From Alphaproteobacteria bacterium (GTDB taxonomy: Bacteria; Pseudomonadota; Alphaproteobacteria; ATCC43930; CGMCC-115725): DNA of 35,696 nucleotides. Each line of letters starts with the position of its first letter. Position 1 is the first letter of the stretch. Below, one piece after another: positions 9,315 to 20,187 of the stretch. The stretch lies in contig JAGWNF010000024.1 of the NCBI GenBank assembly GCA_028871455.1, forward strand, positions 1-35,696, in the 5' to 3' direction. The translations under genes were made by a program, and so were the position numbers. Below the pieces are notes generated by a model. That model did not search any database. It saw only the letters and a list, made by a program, of their open reading frames with translations, and was not told where the DNA came from.

Positions 9315-9818
9315 ATGAAACTCAACGAAATCAGGGACAACCGCGGCGCCCACTACCGCGCCAAGCGGCGTGGCCGCGGCATCGGCTCCGGCAAAGGCAA
9401 GACGAGCGCGCGCGGCGGCAAGGGCCAGACGGCGCGCACCGGTGTCGCGCTCGCCGGATTCGAAGGTGGCCAGACGCCGCTGCATCGCCGGCTGCCGAAG
9501 CGCGGCTTTACGCGCGGAGATTTCCGCAAGCGTTACGCGGTGGTCAATCTGGGGGTGCTGCAGCGTGCGCTCGACCAAGGCGTGCTCAAGACCGGCGCGA
9601 CGGTGAACGGCGAGGACCTGGTCAAGGCCGGCGTGCTGCGGCGGACCTGGGACGGCGTGAAACTGCTCGCCAAAGGCGAATTGAAGGCGCCGCTGACCCT
9701 CGAGGTCGCGGGCGCGTCGAAGGCCGCGGTCGTGGCGGTCGAAAAGTTGGGGGGCAAGGTCGTTCTACCCGCCGCCAAGGCCAAGGCGCCGGCGGCGACG
9801 CAACCCCAGCAAGGTTAA
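9315..9818 (+). CDS. rplO: 50S ribosomal protein L15
   Basis: A protein of 167 residues starting MKLNEIRDN, followed by the Gly/Arg-rich [23 protein letters not shown] and [16 protein letters not shown] that define L15. L15 is a late assembly protein of the 50S subunit. The last dozen residues form a short Ala/Pro/Gln tail. It is followed by secY after only six bases. Confidence 0.97.
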   Translation: MKLNEIRDNRGAHYRAKRRGRGIGSGKGKTSARGGKGQTARTGVALAGFEGGQTPLHRRLPKRGFTRGDFRKRYAVVNLGVLQRALDQGVLKTGATVNGEDLVKAGVLRRTWDGVKLLAKGELKAPLTLEVAGASKAAVVAVEKLGGKVVLPAAKAKAPAATQPQQG

Positions 9819-9824
9819 GGTCCA

Positions 9825-11161
<1,337 letters not shown>

Positions 11162-11165
<4 letters not shown>

Positions 11166-11830
11166 ACCTGATCCTGCTGGGGCCGCCCGGCGCCGGCAAG
11201 GGGACCCAGGCCAAACGTCTCGAGGAACGCCGCGGCTTGGTCCAGCTTTCGACCGGCGACATGCTGCGCGCGGAGCGCGCTTCGGGCACCGCGCTCGGCA
11301 AGAAGGTCCAGGCGATCATGGATTCGGGCCAGCTGGTCTCGGACGAGATCATGGTTGACCTCATCGCGGCGCGAATCGATCGCCTGCCCAAGGGCCAGGG
11401 GTTCATCCTGGACGGCTTTCCCCGCACCCAGCGTCAGGCCGAGGCACTCGACGCCATGCTCGCCAAGAAGGGGCTCAGGCTCGATTACATCATTGAAATG
11501 AAGGTCGACGAGAGCGCGCTGGTCAACCGGCTTGCCGGCCGCTTCTCCTGCACCAACTGCGGCGCCTCCTACCATGACGTCCACCATCGGCCGAAACACG
11601 AGGATGTCTGCGATGTCTGCGGCAGCCGCGACTTCGTCCGCCGGCCTGACGACCGGCCGGAGACCGTCAAGGCCCGGCTCAAGACCTATCGCGAGCTGAC
11701 CGCGCCGATCCTGCCCTATTACCGCGCCAAAGGCGTGCTGCGGACAGTGGACGGCATGGCCCCGATCGACCGGGTCGCCGCCGAGATTGAAAGCGTTTTA
11801 GAGAGGCCGGGAGCCGCCTCGAATGGTTGA
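11162..11830 (+). CDS. adk: Adenylate kinase
   Basis: A protein of 222 residues that converts ATP plus AMP to two ADP. The P-loop GPPGAGKGT is at residues 7-15, followed by LSTGDMLRAE and LDGFPRTQ-QAE of the AMP-binding region. The LID domain is the long form and has four cysteines (130, 133, 150, 153) in two CxxC pairs, which suggests bound zinc. The GTG start at 11162 overlaps the secY stop. An upstream in-frame opening lies entirely within secY and is not supported by homology. The stop codon lies inside the -35 box of the next promoter. Confidence 0.97.
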
Positions 11831-11854
11831 CTTTGAGGCTCGGATTTCTATAAT
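11827..11854 (+). promoter_or_regulatory. Probable sigma70-type promoter of the rpsM-rpsK-rpoA-rplQ operon
   Basis: TTGACT at 11827-11832 and a perfect TATAAT at 11849-11854 are separated by 16 bases. The -35 box overlaps the adk TGA stop. The 88-base gap to rpsM is the first long gap after secY, a sensible place for an independent alpha-operon start. Activity is inferred from consensus match only. Confidence 0.7.
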
Positions 11855-11918
11855 CCGCGCCCTCGGCCTGGAGCGGGCCTGGGTCGTGTCCAACATAGCG
11901 AGCTGAACGGAGAGCGCA

Positions 11919-12302
11919 GTGGCGCGCATTGCCGGCGTCAACATTCCGAGTCAAAAACGCGTCCCCATTGGATTGATGTACATCCATGGCGTCGGACGCA
12001 CGACAGCCGAGAAAATCTGCAAGGAACTGGCCATTCCGCCGGAGCGGCGCGTACACGAACTGACCGACGGCGAGGTGCTGCGCATCCGCGAGTTGATCGA
12101 CAAGAACCACACCGTCGAAGGCGACCTGCGCCGCACCGTGGCGCAGAACATCAAACGGCTGATGGATCTCGGCTGCTATCGCGGCTTGCGTCATCGCAAG
12201 GGATTGCCGGTGCGCGGCCAGCGCACCCACACCAATGCCCGCACCCGCAAGGGTCCCGCGAAGGCGATCGCCGGCAAGAAGATAGCGCCGTCGAAGGGCT
12301 AA
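11919..12302 (+). CDS. rpsM: 30S ribosomal protein S13
   Basis: A protein of 127 residues from a GTG start with GGAGAG upstream. It begins [13 protein letters not shown] and has [13 protein letters not shown] and the C-terminal run [20 protein letters not shown] followed by NARTRKGP. S13 forms intersubunit bridges at the top of the 30S head and contacts the P-site tRNA. It is the first gene after the TATAAT promoter. No rpmJ lies between secY/adk and rpsM, as usual in this class. Confidence 0.97.
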   Translation: MARIAGVNIPSQKRVPIGLMYIHGVGRTTAEKICKELAIPPERRVHELTDGEVLRIRELIDKNHTVEGDLRRTVAQNIKRLMDLGCYRGLRHRKGLPVRGQRTHTNARTRKGPAKAIAGKKIAPSKG

Positions 12303-12326
12303 AGGACAGAAGGAACCGAATCGATC

Positions 12327-12773
12327 ATGGCGAAGCCTGCTGCAGCTCCCGCGGCGCCGACTGCCGCCGCCGGAACCGGCACCGCCGCTCCGGCAGCGTC
12401 GCGCATTCGCCGGCGCGAGCGCAAGAACATCACCGCCGGCGTGGCGCATGTGAACGCCACCTTCAACAACACGATGATCACCATCACCGACGCGCAGGGC
12501 AACACCATCGCCTGGTCGTCGGCTGGCACGATGGGCTTCAAGGGCTCGCGCAAGTCGACACCCTATGCGGCACAGGTTGCCGCCGAGGATGCGGGCCGCA
12601 AGGCGATGGATCACGGCATGCGCACGCTCGAGATCGAGGTCAAGGGGCCGGGCTCGGGCCGCGAGTCCGCGCTCCGCGCGCTGCAGGCCGTGGGCTTCAC
12701 CGTCACCTCGATTCGCGACGTCACCACGATTCCGCACAACGGTTGCCGTCCGCCCAAGCGGCGGCGGGTTTAA
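12327..12773 (+). CDS. rpsK: 30S ribosomal protein S11
   Basis: A protein of 148 residues. The S11 core runs from [21 protein letters not shown] through [21 protein letters not shown] to the end, where [21 protein letters not shown] is diagnostic up to the last residue. S11 lies on the 30S platform near the mRNA exit. About 25 N-terminal residues are almost pure Ala/Pro/Thr/Gly, longer than in most bacteria. AAGGAA upstream of the ATG at 12327 supports this start. Confidence 0.96.
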   Translation: MAKPAAAPAAPTAAAGTGTAAPAASRIRRRERKNITAGVAHVNATFNNTMITITDAQGNTIAWSSAGTMGFKGSRKSTPYAAQVAAEDAGRKAMDHGMRTLEIEVKGPGSGRESALRALQAVGFTVTSIRDVTTIPHNGCRPPKRRRV

Positions 12774-12879
12774 CAGGGGGTTCAGAGGGAACGGCGCTGC
12801 CCCGATCCGTGGTGGATCGTCGGCGCGCTCGCAGGAAATGGCCAAAGGCGGTTCGTCCGCAACGGCAAAGGAAACACTC

Positions 12880-13896
12880 GTGATTCAGAAAAACTGGCAA
12901 GCGCTCATCAAACCGAAGCAGCTCGCGGTCGAAGCGGGCGACGATCCGGCCCGGATCGCAACCGTCGCCGCCGAGCCCCTCGAGCGGGGCTTCGGGCTCA
13001 CACTCGGCAACGCGCTACGGCGCGTATTGCTGTCATCCCTCCAAGGGGCGGCGATCACCTCGATGCAGATCGAAGGCGTGCTGCACGAATTCTCGTCGCT
13101 GCCCGGCGTGCTCGAGGACGTGACCGACATCGTGCTCAACGTGAAGGGAATCGCCTTGCGCATGCATGGCGAAGGGCCGAAGCGCATGCGACTGCGTGCC
13201 GGCGGTCCCGGCGAAGTGCGAGCCAGCATGATCGAAGTCGGCCATGACATCGAGATCATGAATCCCGACCATCTCATTTGCACGCTCGACAGCGGTGCCA
13301 AGATTTCGATGGAGCTCACCGTCGAGACCGGCAAGGGCTACGTGCCGGCGAGCCAGAATCGGCCCGAGGACGCGCCCATCGGCCTCATCCCGGTCGACGC
13401 GCTGTTCAGCCCGGTGAGGAAGGTCAGCTACAAGGTCGAGAATACCCGCGTCGGCCAGGTGACCGACTACGACAAGCTGTCGATGCGGATCGAGACCAAC
13501 GGTGCGGTGACACCGGATGATGCCGTGGCGCTCGCCGCGCGCATCCTGCAGGACCAGCTCCAGCTCTTCATCAACTTCGAGGAGCCGCGCGCCGCCAGCG
13601 AGGAGGAACGTCCGTCCGAGCTGCCGTTCAACACGAACCTGCGGCGCAAGGTCGACGAGCTCGAGCTCTCGGTGCGTTCGGCCAACTGCCTCAATAACGA
13701 CAACATCGTCTATATCGGCGACCTGGTGCAGAAGACCGAAGCCGACATGCTGCGGACGCCGAATTTCGGCCGCAAGTCGCTCAATGAGATCAAAGAAGTG
13801 CTGGCGCAGATGGGGCTCCATCTCGGCATGGAGATCCCGAACTGGCCGCCCGAGAATATCGAGGAGCTCGCGAAGCGTCTCGAGGAGCCGTACTGA
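12880..13896 (+). CDS. rpoA: DNA-directed RNA polymerase subunit alpha
   Basis: A protein of 338 residues from GTG at 12880, read [15 protein letters not shown], the usual alphaproteobacterial N-terminus, with AAAGGAAA eight bases upstream. The N-terminal dimerisation domain has [17 protein letters not shown]. The C-terminal domain (about 255-338) has the DNA-contact run [12 protein letters not shown] (the Arg corresponds to E. coli R265), [14 protein letters not shown] and [10 protein letters not shown]. The subunit nucleates polymerase assembly and binds UP elements and activators. An in-frame ATG at 12838 with AGGAA close by would add 14 residues. A 106-base spacer separates it from rpsK. 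Confidence 0.97.
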   Translation: MIQKNWQALIKPKQLAVEAGDDPARIATVAAEPLERGFGLTLGNALRRVLLSSLQGAAITSMQIEGVLHEFSSLPGVLEDVTDIVLNVKGIALRMHGEGPKRMRLRAGGPGEVRASMIEVGHDIEIMNPDHLICTLDSGAKISMELTVETGKGYVPASQNRPEDAPIGLIPVDALFSPVRKVSYKVENTRVGQVTDYDKLSMRIETNGAVTPDDAVALAARILQDQLQLFINFEEPRAASEEERPSELPFNTNLRRKVDELELSVRSANCLNNDNIVYIGDLVQKTEADMLRTPNFGRKSLNEIKEVLAQMGLHLGMEIPNWPPENIEELAKRLEEPY

Positions 13897-13898
13897 CC

Positions 13899-14333
13899 AT
13901 GCGTCATCGTCTTCGCGGCCGCAGCTTCAGCCGCAAATCCGCGCACCGCAAGGCCATGTTCGACAATATGGCCCATGCGCTGCTGAAGCACGAGCAGATC
14001 ACCACGACGCTGCCCAAGGCGAAGGATCTTCGTCCCGTGGTCGAGAAGCTGATCACGCTGGGCAAGCGCGGCGGTCTCCATGCACGGCGCCAGGTTCTGG
14101 CGGCGCTGCAAGATGCCAAGATCGCCGACAAGGTGATGACGACGCTGGCCGAGCGCTACAAGTCGCGCGCGGGCGGCTATTGTCGCATCCTCAAGGCCGG
14201 CTTCCGCCACGGCGACGCCGCGGCGATGGCGGTGATCGAGCTCGTCGACCGCGACGTCGAGGCCAAGGGCCAGGATTCGGGCCCGGTGGTTACCGAGGCC
14301 GAGGACGCGGCCGAAGAAGCGCCCGCCGCCTGA
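13899..14333 (+). CDS. rplQ: 50S ribosomal protein L17
   Basis: A protein of 144 residues beginning [20 protein letters not shown], followed by [30 protein letters not shown], the L17 signature. L17 lies near the tunnel exit. The C-terminal 20 or so residues are acidic and Ala-rich. It starts two bases after the rpoA stop and ends the alpha operon. Its last 44 bases are also the end of the convergent transporter gene on the other strand, so there is no separate terminator between them. Confidence 0.97.
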   Translation: MRHRLRGRSFSRKSAHRKAMFDNMAHALLKHEQITTTLPKAKDLRPVVEKLITLGKRGGLHARRQVLAALQDAKIADKVMTTLAERYKSRAGGYCRILKAGFRHGDAAAMAVIELVDRDVEAKGQDSGPVVTEAEDAAEEAPAA

Positions 14334-15597
14334 GAATCAGCGCGGCCGCCAGCGCCGCGTTGGCCACGCCCAGCACCAGGAAGATCGCCGGGACGCCGCT
14401 CCCGAACCTCAGCATGACCGCCGAGCCGGCGCCGGCGATGACGATGAACACCGCGTTGAGGATATTGTTCGCGGCGACGACGCGGGCGCGCTCGGTTTCG
14501 TCGCTGCGCGCCTGCATGATGGCGTAGAGCGGCACGACGAAAACGCCGGCCGCCAGTGCCACGCCGACCAGATCGCCGATGATGCGCCAATGCCGTGCGA
14601 TGCCGAGGAACGCGACGGCGCCGCTCATGACGACGCCGCTTTGCGCGGCAGGGCTGGCGAGCCACAGGTCGAAGGTGAAGGCAGCCATCGCCAGCGCGCT
14701 CCAGGGCACGAGGCGCGCGCTGATCTCGCCGCGCAGGATACGATTGGCCGCGAGCGAGCCGACTCCGACGCCGATCGAATTGAGCGCCAGGAATAGCGTC
14801 ACGACCTGATTGTCGGCGGCGAGATACTCCTTGGCGTAGTTCGGAAACTGCGAGATGACTGCGGCGCCGACGAACCAGAACCACGAGATGCCGAGCACGG
14901 CGCGCCAGACCTCGGGACGCGCCCGTGCCTGCGCTGCGACCTCCCAGGTCGAGGCCGCGATGTTGGCGCGCAGGCGTACGGCCGGCTGGGCGTCGCGTGT
15001 CGCTGGAATGAACCCGCTCGCGCCGTAGCCGAACAGCGCCAGCGCGAGCAGCGCGGCGCCGGTCGTGATCCGGCCGGCCGGCGCCAGGATCAGCAAGCCG
15101 CCGGCGATCGTGCCGATCAGGATGGCGAGGAAAGTGCCGGCATCGACCAGCGCGTTCGCCGCCAACAGCTCGGTCTCCGGCATCAGCTCGGGCAACACCG
15201 CATACTTGACCGGCCCGAAGACGGTCGCCTGCACGCCCAGCAGGAACAGGACGCCGAGCTGAAACCAGATGTTGTCGCCGAGCAGCGACAATGCGCCGAG
15301 CGTGACAACGCCGATCTCGGCAAGCTTGGTTTGCCTGAGCAGCCACGATTTTTCGTATTTGTCGGCGACCTCGCCGGCAAGCGCGGAAAACAGGAAATAC
15401 GGCAGGATGAAGACCGCTGTCGCGATGGTGACGATCGTTTCGGTCGCTCGACCGGATTGTGCTTCGCGATAAGCGACCAGGATGACGTAGGCGTTCTTCA
15501 GCAGGTTGTCGTTCACCGCGCCGGCGAACAGCGCCCAGAACAGCGGGCCGAGGCGCCGCGTCGGCAATAGGCGAAGCGCTGCACCCCCTGCCGCCAC
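14290..15597 (-). CDS. MFS transporter, LplT-like (possible lysophospholipid transporter)
   Basis: A hydrophobic protein of 435 residues with about 12 membrane segments. The N-terminal region [20 protein letters not shown] and a following [15 protein letters not shown] loop resemble LplT and the transporter half of Aas-type fusions, which flip lysophospholipids across the inner membrane for re-acylation. Here there is no fused acyltransferase, so the substrate is inferred only. The start is GTG, three bases after the acylphosphatase stop. The tail ([13 protein letters not shown]) is the antisense of the rplQ end, an unusual convergent coding overlap of 44 bases. Confidence 0.82.
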   Translation of the reverse strand: MAAGGAALRLLPTRRLGPLFWALFAGAVNDNLLKNAYVILVAYREAQSGRATETIVTIATAVFILPYFLFSALAGEVADKYEKSWLLRQTKLAEIGVVTLGALSLLGDNIWFQLGVLFLLGVQATVFGPVKYAVLPELMPETELLAANALVDAGTFLAILIGTIAGGLLILAPAGRITTGAALLALALFGYGASGFIPATRDAQPAVRLRANIAASTWEVAAQARARPEVWRAVLGISWFWFVGAAVISQFPNYAKEYLAADNQVVTLFLALNSIGVGVGSLAANRILRGEISARLVPWSALAMAAFTFDLWLASPAAQSGVVMSGAVAFLGIARHWRIIGDLVGVALAAGVFVVPLYAIMQARSDETERARVVAANNILNAVFIVIAGAGSAVMLRFGSGVPAIFLVLGVANAALAAALILRRRALLRPRPRPR

Positions 15598-15600
15598 GCG

Positions 15601-15966
15601 TCAGTCCGTCGGCAGCTCGAAGAAGTCGGCGGAGCCGTCGTCTTCAGCCGGGCTCTGATGCACGTCGATCACTTGCGCCAGCGGCGGGCCCAGGCGACAG
15701 GCCGCCGCCATGCTGGTGACGGCCTCGGTCTCGCCGATGAACAGCGCCTCGACGCTGCCGTCGCGCCGGTTGCGCACCCAGCCGCGCAGGTTACGGTGCA
15801 TGGCCTCGTGCACGGTCCAAGCGCGATAGCCTACGCCCTGGACCCGGCCAACGATCGAAAGCCGCAATGCGGTCACGGCATGGCTGGAAAAAGCATGGTG
15901 CGGTGCATGGCCGAAATCTAGGCAGGCGCGCCGCGACTGTCCACGCCGGAGGCGGTCACGTTTCAT
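15601..15966 (-). CDS. acyP: Acylphosphatase
   Basis: A small enzyme that hydrolyses carboxyl-phosphate bonds in acyl phosphates. The acylphosphatase domain has GRVQGVGYR followed 18 residues later by the Asn in [13 protein letters not shown]; this Arg/Asn pair (R48 and N66 in the long form) is the catalytic pair of the family with the expected spacing. The ATG at 15966 overlaps the pccA stop as ATGA and gives 121 residues, with 30 residues ahead of the domain. An internal GTG at 15876 would give 91 residues, the usual size, but has no Shine-Dalgarno. The four-base overlap ties its expression to pccA. Confidence 0.9.
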   Translation of the reverse strand: MKRDRLRRGQSRRACLDFGHAPHHAFSSHAVTALRLSIVGRVQGVGYRAWTVHEAMHRNLRGWVRNRRDGSVEALFIGETEAVTSMAAACRLGPPLAQVIDVHQSPAEDDGSADFFELPTD

Positions 15967-17915
15967 TCAAATTCCAGAATGACCTGATCGACAGCCAAGC
16001 TTTCGCCGGGCTTGGCGACGATGCGGTCGACACGGCCGTCGCGCTCGGCGCGCAGCACGTTCTCCATCTTCATCGCCTCGATCACCGCCAGGGCTTCGCC
16101 GGCCTTGACGTCCTGACCGGCGGCGACGGCGATCGAGACCAACAGACCGGGCATCGGCGAGACCAGGTGGCGGGAGTGTTCCGGCGGCGGCTTCGGTTTC
16201 ATCCGGCGCAGCAAGGCCGCGGCGTGCCGCGGCACCACCAGCGCGTCGATGGCCGCGCCGCGCCGCGTCAGCCGCCAGCGCAAACCCCGCCGCTCGATGC
16301 GGAAAATCGCGTCGACCTTGCCGATCGTAGCGCGAAGAACCGGCTGCCCTGGCCGCCACGTGGTGCGCACGGTAACGGCGCGCTTGCCGCGTCGCACCAC
16401 GATGCCGTCGGCTACTACGCGTCGTGCCGTCACCGGATAATCGCACCTGCCCAGCATGACGCAAGCTGCAATCTCTTGCGAATCAGGTTCGGCGATTGTC
16501 TGTGCCGCGGTGGCCGCGATGACGGCGAGCTCAACCTCGCCCATCGCGGGCGTGATGCCGTTAAAGCCGTTGGGAAATTCGCGGGCGATGAAGTCGGTCG
16601 ACAGCTTGCCGGCGCAAAAGCGCGGATTGCGGAGGATCGCAGCCAGAAAATCGACGTTGTGCGAGATGCCGGCGATGGCGAAGCCGTCGAGCGCCTGTGC
16701 TAGGCGTGCGGTGGTCATCGTTCGGTTGCGGCCGTGGGCGGCGACCTTGGCGATCATCGGATCATAGAAGATCGGAATCTCGGCGCCTTCGTAGACGCCG
16801 CCATCGACCCGAACCCCTTCGCCGGCGGGTTCGACATAGCGGACCAGGCGGCCGGCGGACGGCAGGAAGCCGCGCCGCGGATCCTCGGCATAGACGCGGG
16901 CCTCGATGGCCGAACCCGACAACGTCAGGCCCTTCTGTGCGAAGGGTAGTTTCTCGCCGGCGGCGATTCGGATCATCAGCTCCACGAGATCGAGGCCAGT
17001 CACCATCTCGGTCACCGGATGCTCGACCTGGAGTCGCGTGTTCATCTCGAGGAAATAGAAGTTGCGCTTACGATCGACGACGAATTCGACCGTGCCGGCC
17101 GAGCGATAGCGGGCCGCCTGGGCGAGAGCCACGGCCGCCGCACCCATGCGCGCGCGGGTCTTGGCATCGAGGAACGGACTCGGCGCCTCCTCGACCACCT
17201 TCTGGTGGCGGCGCTGGATCGAACACTCGCGCTCGAACAGGTGCACGACGTTGCCGTGGTGGTCGGCGAGCACCTGGATTTCGATGTGCCGCGGCTGCTC
17301 GACGTATTTCTCGATGAAGAGGCGCGCGTCGCCGAACGCCGTTTTGGCCTCGCCGCTGGCGTGCTGGAACGCCTCCGCCAGCTCGGCGTCGCTCGCGGCG
17401 ATACGCATGCCTTTGCCGCCGCCGCCAGCCGCGGCCTTGAGCATCACGGGATACTTGATCCGGTGGGCGACGGCGATGGCCGCTCCGGCATCCTTGATGA
17501 CGCCGGGATGGCCGGGCACGATCGGCACGCCGGCCCTGGTCGCGATCTGCTTGGCGGCGATCTTGTCGCCCATCGCGGCGATGGCGTCCGGATCGGGTCC
17601 GATGAAGGCGATGCGGGCCTTGGCCAGCGCCCGCGGCAACGCCGGATTTTCCGACAGGAAGCCGTAGCCCGGATGCACGGCGGCGGCTTCGGTTGCGCGG
17701 CAGGCGGCGACGATCTTCTTCACGTCGAGATAGCTCTGCGCCGACGGTGCCGGGCCGATCGGCACCGCCTCATCGGCTTCACGCACGTGCCGCGCGTCGG
17801 CGTCGGCCTCGCTGTAGACCGCTACCGTGCCGATCCCCATGCGCTTCGCCGTGCGCATGATGCGGCAGGCGATCTCGCCGCGGTTGGCGATCAGGATTTT
17901 CTTGAACGGCGGCAC
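15963..17915 (-). CDS. pccA: Propionyl-CoA carboxylase alpha subunit (biotin carboxylase plus biotin carrier)
   Basis: A protein of 650 residues that carboxylates its own biotin using ATP and bicarbonate and passes CO2 to the beta subunit, making methylmalonyl-CoA. The biotin carboxylase half begins [16 protein letters not shown] and has the ATP-grasp loop [26 protein letters not shown] and [15 protein letters not shown], all standard. The C-terminal carrier domain has EAMKMEN with biotinyl Lys616. The GTG start lies one base after the pccB stop. Size and pairing with a PccB-type subunit favour propionyl-CoA over acetyl-CoA as substrate. Confidence 0.94.
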   Translation of the reverse strand: MPPFKKILIANRGEIACRIMRTAKRMGIGTVAVYSEADADARHVREADEAVPIGPAPSAQSYLDVKKIVAACRATEAAAVHPGYGFLSENPALPRALAKARIAFIGPDPDAIAAMGDKIAAKQIATRAGVPIVPGHPGVIKDAGAAIAVAHRIKYPVMLKAAAGGGGKGMRIAASDAELAEAFQHASGEAKTAFGDARLFIEKYVEQPRHIEIQVLADHHGNVVHLFERECSIQRRHQKVVEEAPSPFLDAKTRARMGAAAVALAQAARYRSAGTVEFVVDRKRNFYFLEMNTRLQVEHPVTEMVTGLDLVELMIRIAAGEKLPFAQKGLTLSGSAIEARVYAEDPRRGFLPSAGRLVRYVEPAGEGVRVDGGVYEGAEIPIFYDPMIAKVAAHGRNRTMTTARLAQALDGFAIAGISHNVDFLAAILRNPRFCAGKLSTDFIAREFPNGFNGITPAMGEVELAVIAATAAQTIAEPDSQEIAACVMLGRCDYPVTARRVVADGIVVRRGKRAVTVRTTWRPGQPVLRATIGKVDAIFRIERRGLRWRLTRRGAAIDALVVPRHAAALLRRMKPKPPPEHSRHLVSPMPGLLVSIAVAAGQDVKAGEALAVIEAMKMENVLRAERDGRVDRIVAKPGESLAVDQVILEFE

Positions 17916-17916
17916 G

Positions 17917-19449
17917 TCAGAGCGGGATGTTGTCGTGCTTCTTCCAGGGGTTTTCGAGGCGCTTGCCGCGCAGCATGGCGAGCGAGCGGCAGAGACGCCG
18001 CCGCGTCGAATGCGGCATGATCACGTCGTCGATGAAGCCGCGCGACCCGGCGACGAAGGGGTTGGCGAATTTCTCGCGATATTCCTCGGCGCGCCGCTCG
18101 ATCTTCTTCGCGTCCTTGAGGTCGCCGCGGAAGATGATCTCGACCGCGCCCTTGGGGCCCATCACGGCGATCTCGGCCGACGGCCACGCATAATTGACGT
18201 CGCCACGCAGGTGCTTGGAGCTCATCACGTCGTAGGCGCCGCCATAGGCCTTGCGCGTGATCACCGTCACCTTCGGCACTGTCGCTTCGGCGAAGGCGAA
18301 GAGCAGCTTGGCGCCGTGCTTGATGATCCCGCCGTATTCCTGCGCCGTTCCGGGCAGGAATCCCGGCACGTCGACGAAGGTGACGATCGGAATGTTGAAG
18401 CAGTCGCAGAAGCGCACGAACCGCGCCGCCTTGCGCGAGGAATCGATATCGAGGCAACCGGCCAGCACCATCGGCTGATTGGCGACGATGCCGACGGCAT
18501 GGCCCTCGAACCGCGCGAAGCCGACGACGATGTTCTTGGCGAAATCCGGCTGCAACTCGAAGAACTCACCCGCGTCGGCGACCTTCGCGATCAGCTCCTT
18601 CACGTCGTAGGGCTTGTTGGGATTGGCCGGCACCAGCGTATCGAGCGAGCTCTCGTTGCGGTCGGCCGGATCGTCGGTCGGCCGCACCGGCGGCGCCTCG
18701 CGGTTCGACGACGGCAGGAAGTCGAGAAACCGACGCAGCTGCAGGATCGCTTCGGCGTCGTTGGCGAAAGCGAAGTCGGCGATGCCGGATTTCGTCGTAT
18801 GCGTCCGCGCGCCGCCGAGCTCCTCGTGGGTAACCGTTTCGTGCGTCACCGTCTTCACGACGTCAGGTCCGGTGACGAACATGTAGGAGCTGTCCTGCAC
18901 CATGAAGATGAAATCGGTCATCGCCGGTGAATAGACGGCGCCGCCGGCGCACGGGCCCATGACCACCGAAACCTGTGGCACGACGCCGGAAGCCAGCACG
19001 TTGCGCTGGAACACTTCGGCGTAGCCGGCGAGGGACTCCACCCCTTCTTGAATTCGCGCGCCGCCGGAGTCGTTGAGGCCGACAACTGGTGCGCCGACGC
19101 GGAGCGCCTGGTCCATGATCTTGCAGATCTTCTCGGCGTGCGCCTCGGAGAGTGAGCCGCCAAAAACGGTGAAGTCCTGGCTGAACGCGAAGACGCGTCG
19201 ACCGCCGACCAGGCCGTGGCCGGTGACGACGCCGTCACCGGGAACTTTCTGTTGCTCCATGCCGAAGTCGGTCGAGCGGTGCTCGACGAACATGTCCCAT
19301 TCCTCGAACGTGCCGCGGTCGAACAACAGATCGAGGCGCTCGCGCGCGGTCAGCTTGCCTTTTTCGTGCTGCTGGGCGATGCGCTTCTCGCCGCCGCCTC
19401 GGCGCGCGGCTTCCCGCTTCTCTTCCAACCGCCGCAATATGTCGCGCAT
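17917..19449 (-). CDS. pccB: Propionyl-CoA carboxylase beta subunit (carboxyltransferase)
   Basis: A protein of 510 residues, the PccB length. It has the N-terminal half with [26 protein letters not shown] and [12 protein letters not shown], and a C-terminal half with [13 protein letters not shown] and [11 protein letters not shown]. Asp407 in GGAYD corresponds to the Streptomyces PccB Asp422 that favours propionyl-CoA over acetyl-CoA. GGGAGAG precedes the ATG. It is followed by pccA with a one-base gap, so the two subunits are made together. The product feeds methylmalonyl-CoA mutase, which is not in this window. Confidence 0.95.
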   Translation of the reverse strand: MRDILRRLEEKREAARRGGGEKRIAQQHEKGKLTARERLDLLFDRGTFEEWDMFVEHRSTDFGMEQQKVPGDGVVTGHGLVGGRRVFAFSQDFTVFGGSLSEAHAEKICKIMDQALRVGAPVVGLNDSGGARIQEGVESLAGYAEVFQRNVLASGVVPQVSVVMGPCAGGAVYSPAMTDFIFMVQDSSYMFVTGPDVVKTVTHETVTHEELGGARTHTTKSGIADFAFANDAEAILQLRRFLDFLPSSNREAPPVRPTDDPADRNESSLDTLVPANPNKPYDVKELIAKVADAGEFFELQPDFAKNIVVGFARFEGHAVGIVANQPMVLAGCLDIDSSRKAARFVRFCDCFNIPIVTFVDVPGFLPGTAQEYGGIIKHGAKLLFAFAEATVPKVTVITRKAYGGAYDVMSSKHLRGDVNYAWPSAEIAVMGPKGAVEIIFRGDLKDAKKIERRAEEYREKFANPFVAGSRGFIDDVIMPHSTRRRLCRSLAMLRGKRLENPWKKHDNIPL

Positions 19450-19491
19450 GCGCTCTCCCTCTGGCAGCGACTGGCAGCCAGTTTGGCCTGT

Positions 19492-20187
19492 TTAGGCGGC
19501 GCGGTGAAGGGCGGCGAAGCGGGCAGCGAGCGCGATGTCCGCGCGAATGGCGGCGCGGCGGGCCATCGCCTCGGCATCCTCGCCCCAGCGCTCGATCTGG
19601 AAAGTCTGGTCGAGCTCGCCGGCGGCGAACGCCTCGTCGGCATCGATCCGCCCTTCGACCAGCGCCAGCGCGAGCACCAGCGAGCCCAGCGCCGCCGTCG
19701 CGAGGTGCAACGTCGCCAGCATCATGTCGTCGTAAGCGGCGACGGCGCGGCGATACGCGGCCAAGGCTTCGGGCGCCTGCACCACCGGCGCGATGCCGGC
19801 GGTCACGGCCAGTGGCGCGTAGCGCTCGTTCGCCCAGTCGAGATGCCTTTGCCAGGCACACTGCTGGCGCAGCGCGAGCTCGGCTGGCTCCTCGACGCGG
19901 TAGCAGACGAGGTCGGTGGTAGCGTATTTCGTAATCTCGGCGACGACCTGCTCGCGCCGCTCGGCGATCAGGTCGATCGTGGTGCCGGCGATCCGCGTGA
20001 GCGGCAGGTCCGCCGGCTTGATCTCGGGATCTTGCGCGTTCCATTCGGTGGCGATGGCGTCGGCCATCGCCTTGCTGCGAACGATCAAGGGCGCCTTGGC
20101 CGGCGTCCGGATCGGCTTGCCATCGAGCAGGACGGCATAGCCGCCGGCGGCTTCCGCGACGACGGCCGACTTGAAGAACCGCTTCAT
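19492..20187 (-). CDS. ATP12-family F1-ATPase assembly chaperone
   Basis: A protein of 231 residues starting MKRFFKSA and containing the ATP12 features YAVLLDGKPIRTPAKAPL, IATEWNAQ-PEI-P-D-PLTRIAGTTID and YATTDLVCYR, then a helical C-terminal half with HLATAALGSLVLALAL. ATP12 binds the F1 alpha subunit during ATP synthase assembly; it is shared by mitochondria and Alphaproteobacteria and so supports the class assignment. The ATG overlaps the stop of the pseudouridine synthase gene (ATGA). The frame is open upstream but that stretch is antisense-like sequence within the neighbour. Confidence 0.93.
   Translation of the reverse strand: MKRFFKSAVVAEAAGGYAVLLDGKPIRTPAKAPLIVRSKAMADAIATEWNAQDPEIKPADLPLTRIAGTTIDLIAERREQVVAEITKYATTDLVCYRVEEPAELALRQQCAWQRHLDWANERYAPLAVTAGIAPVVQAPEALAAYRRAVAAYDDMMLATLHLATAALGSLVLALALVEGRIDADEAFAAGELDQTFQIERWGEDAEAMARRAAIRADIALAARFAALHRAA

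Noticed and set aside
13517-14527. 336-residue plus-strand frame overlapping rpoA and rplQ
   Set aside because: It is out of frame with two certain genes; the product is Arg/Ser-rich shadow sequence.
19461-19478. Tandem CTGGCAGC repeat between ATP12 and pccB
   Set aside because: There are only two copies of eight bases in a short gap, with no array structure, so it is not a CRISPR or a convincing operator.
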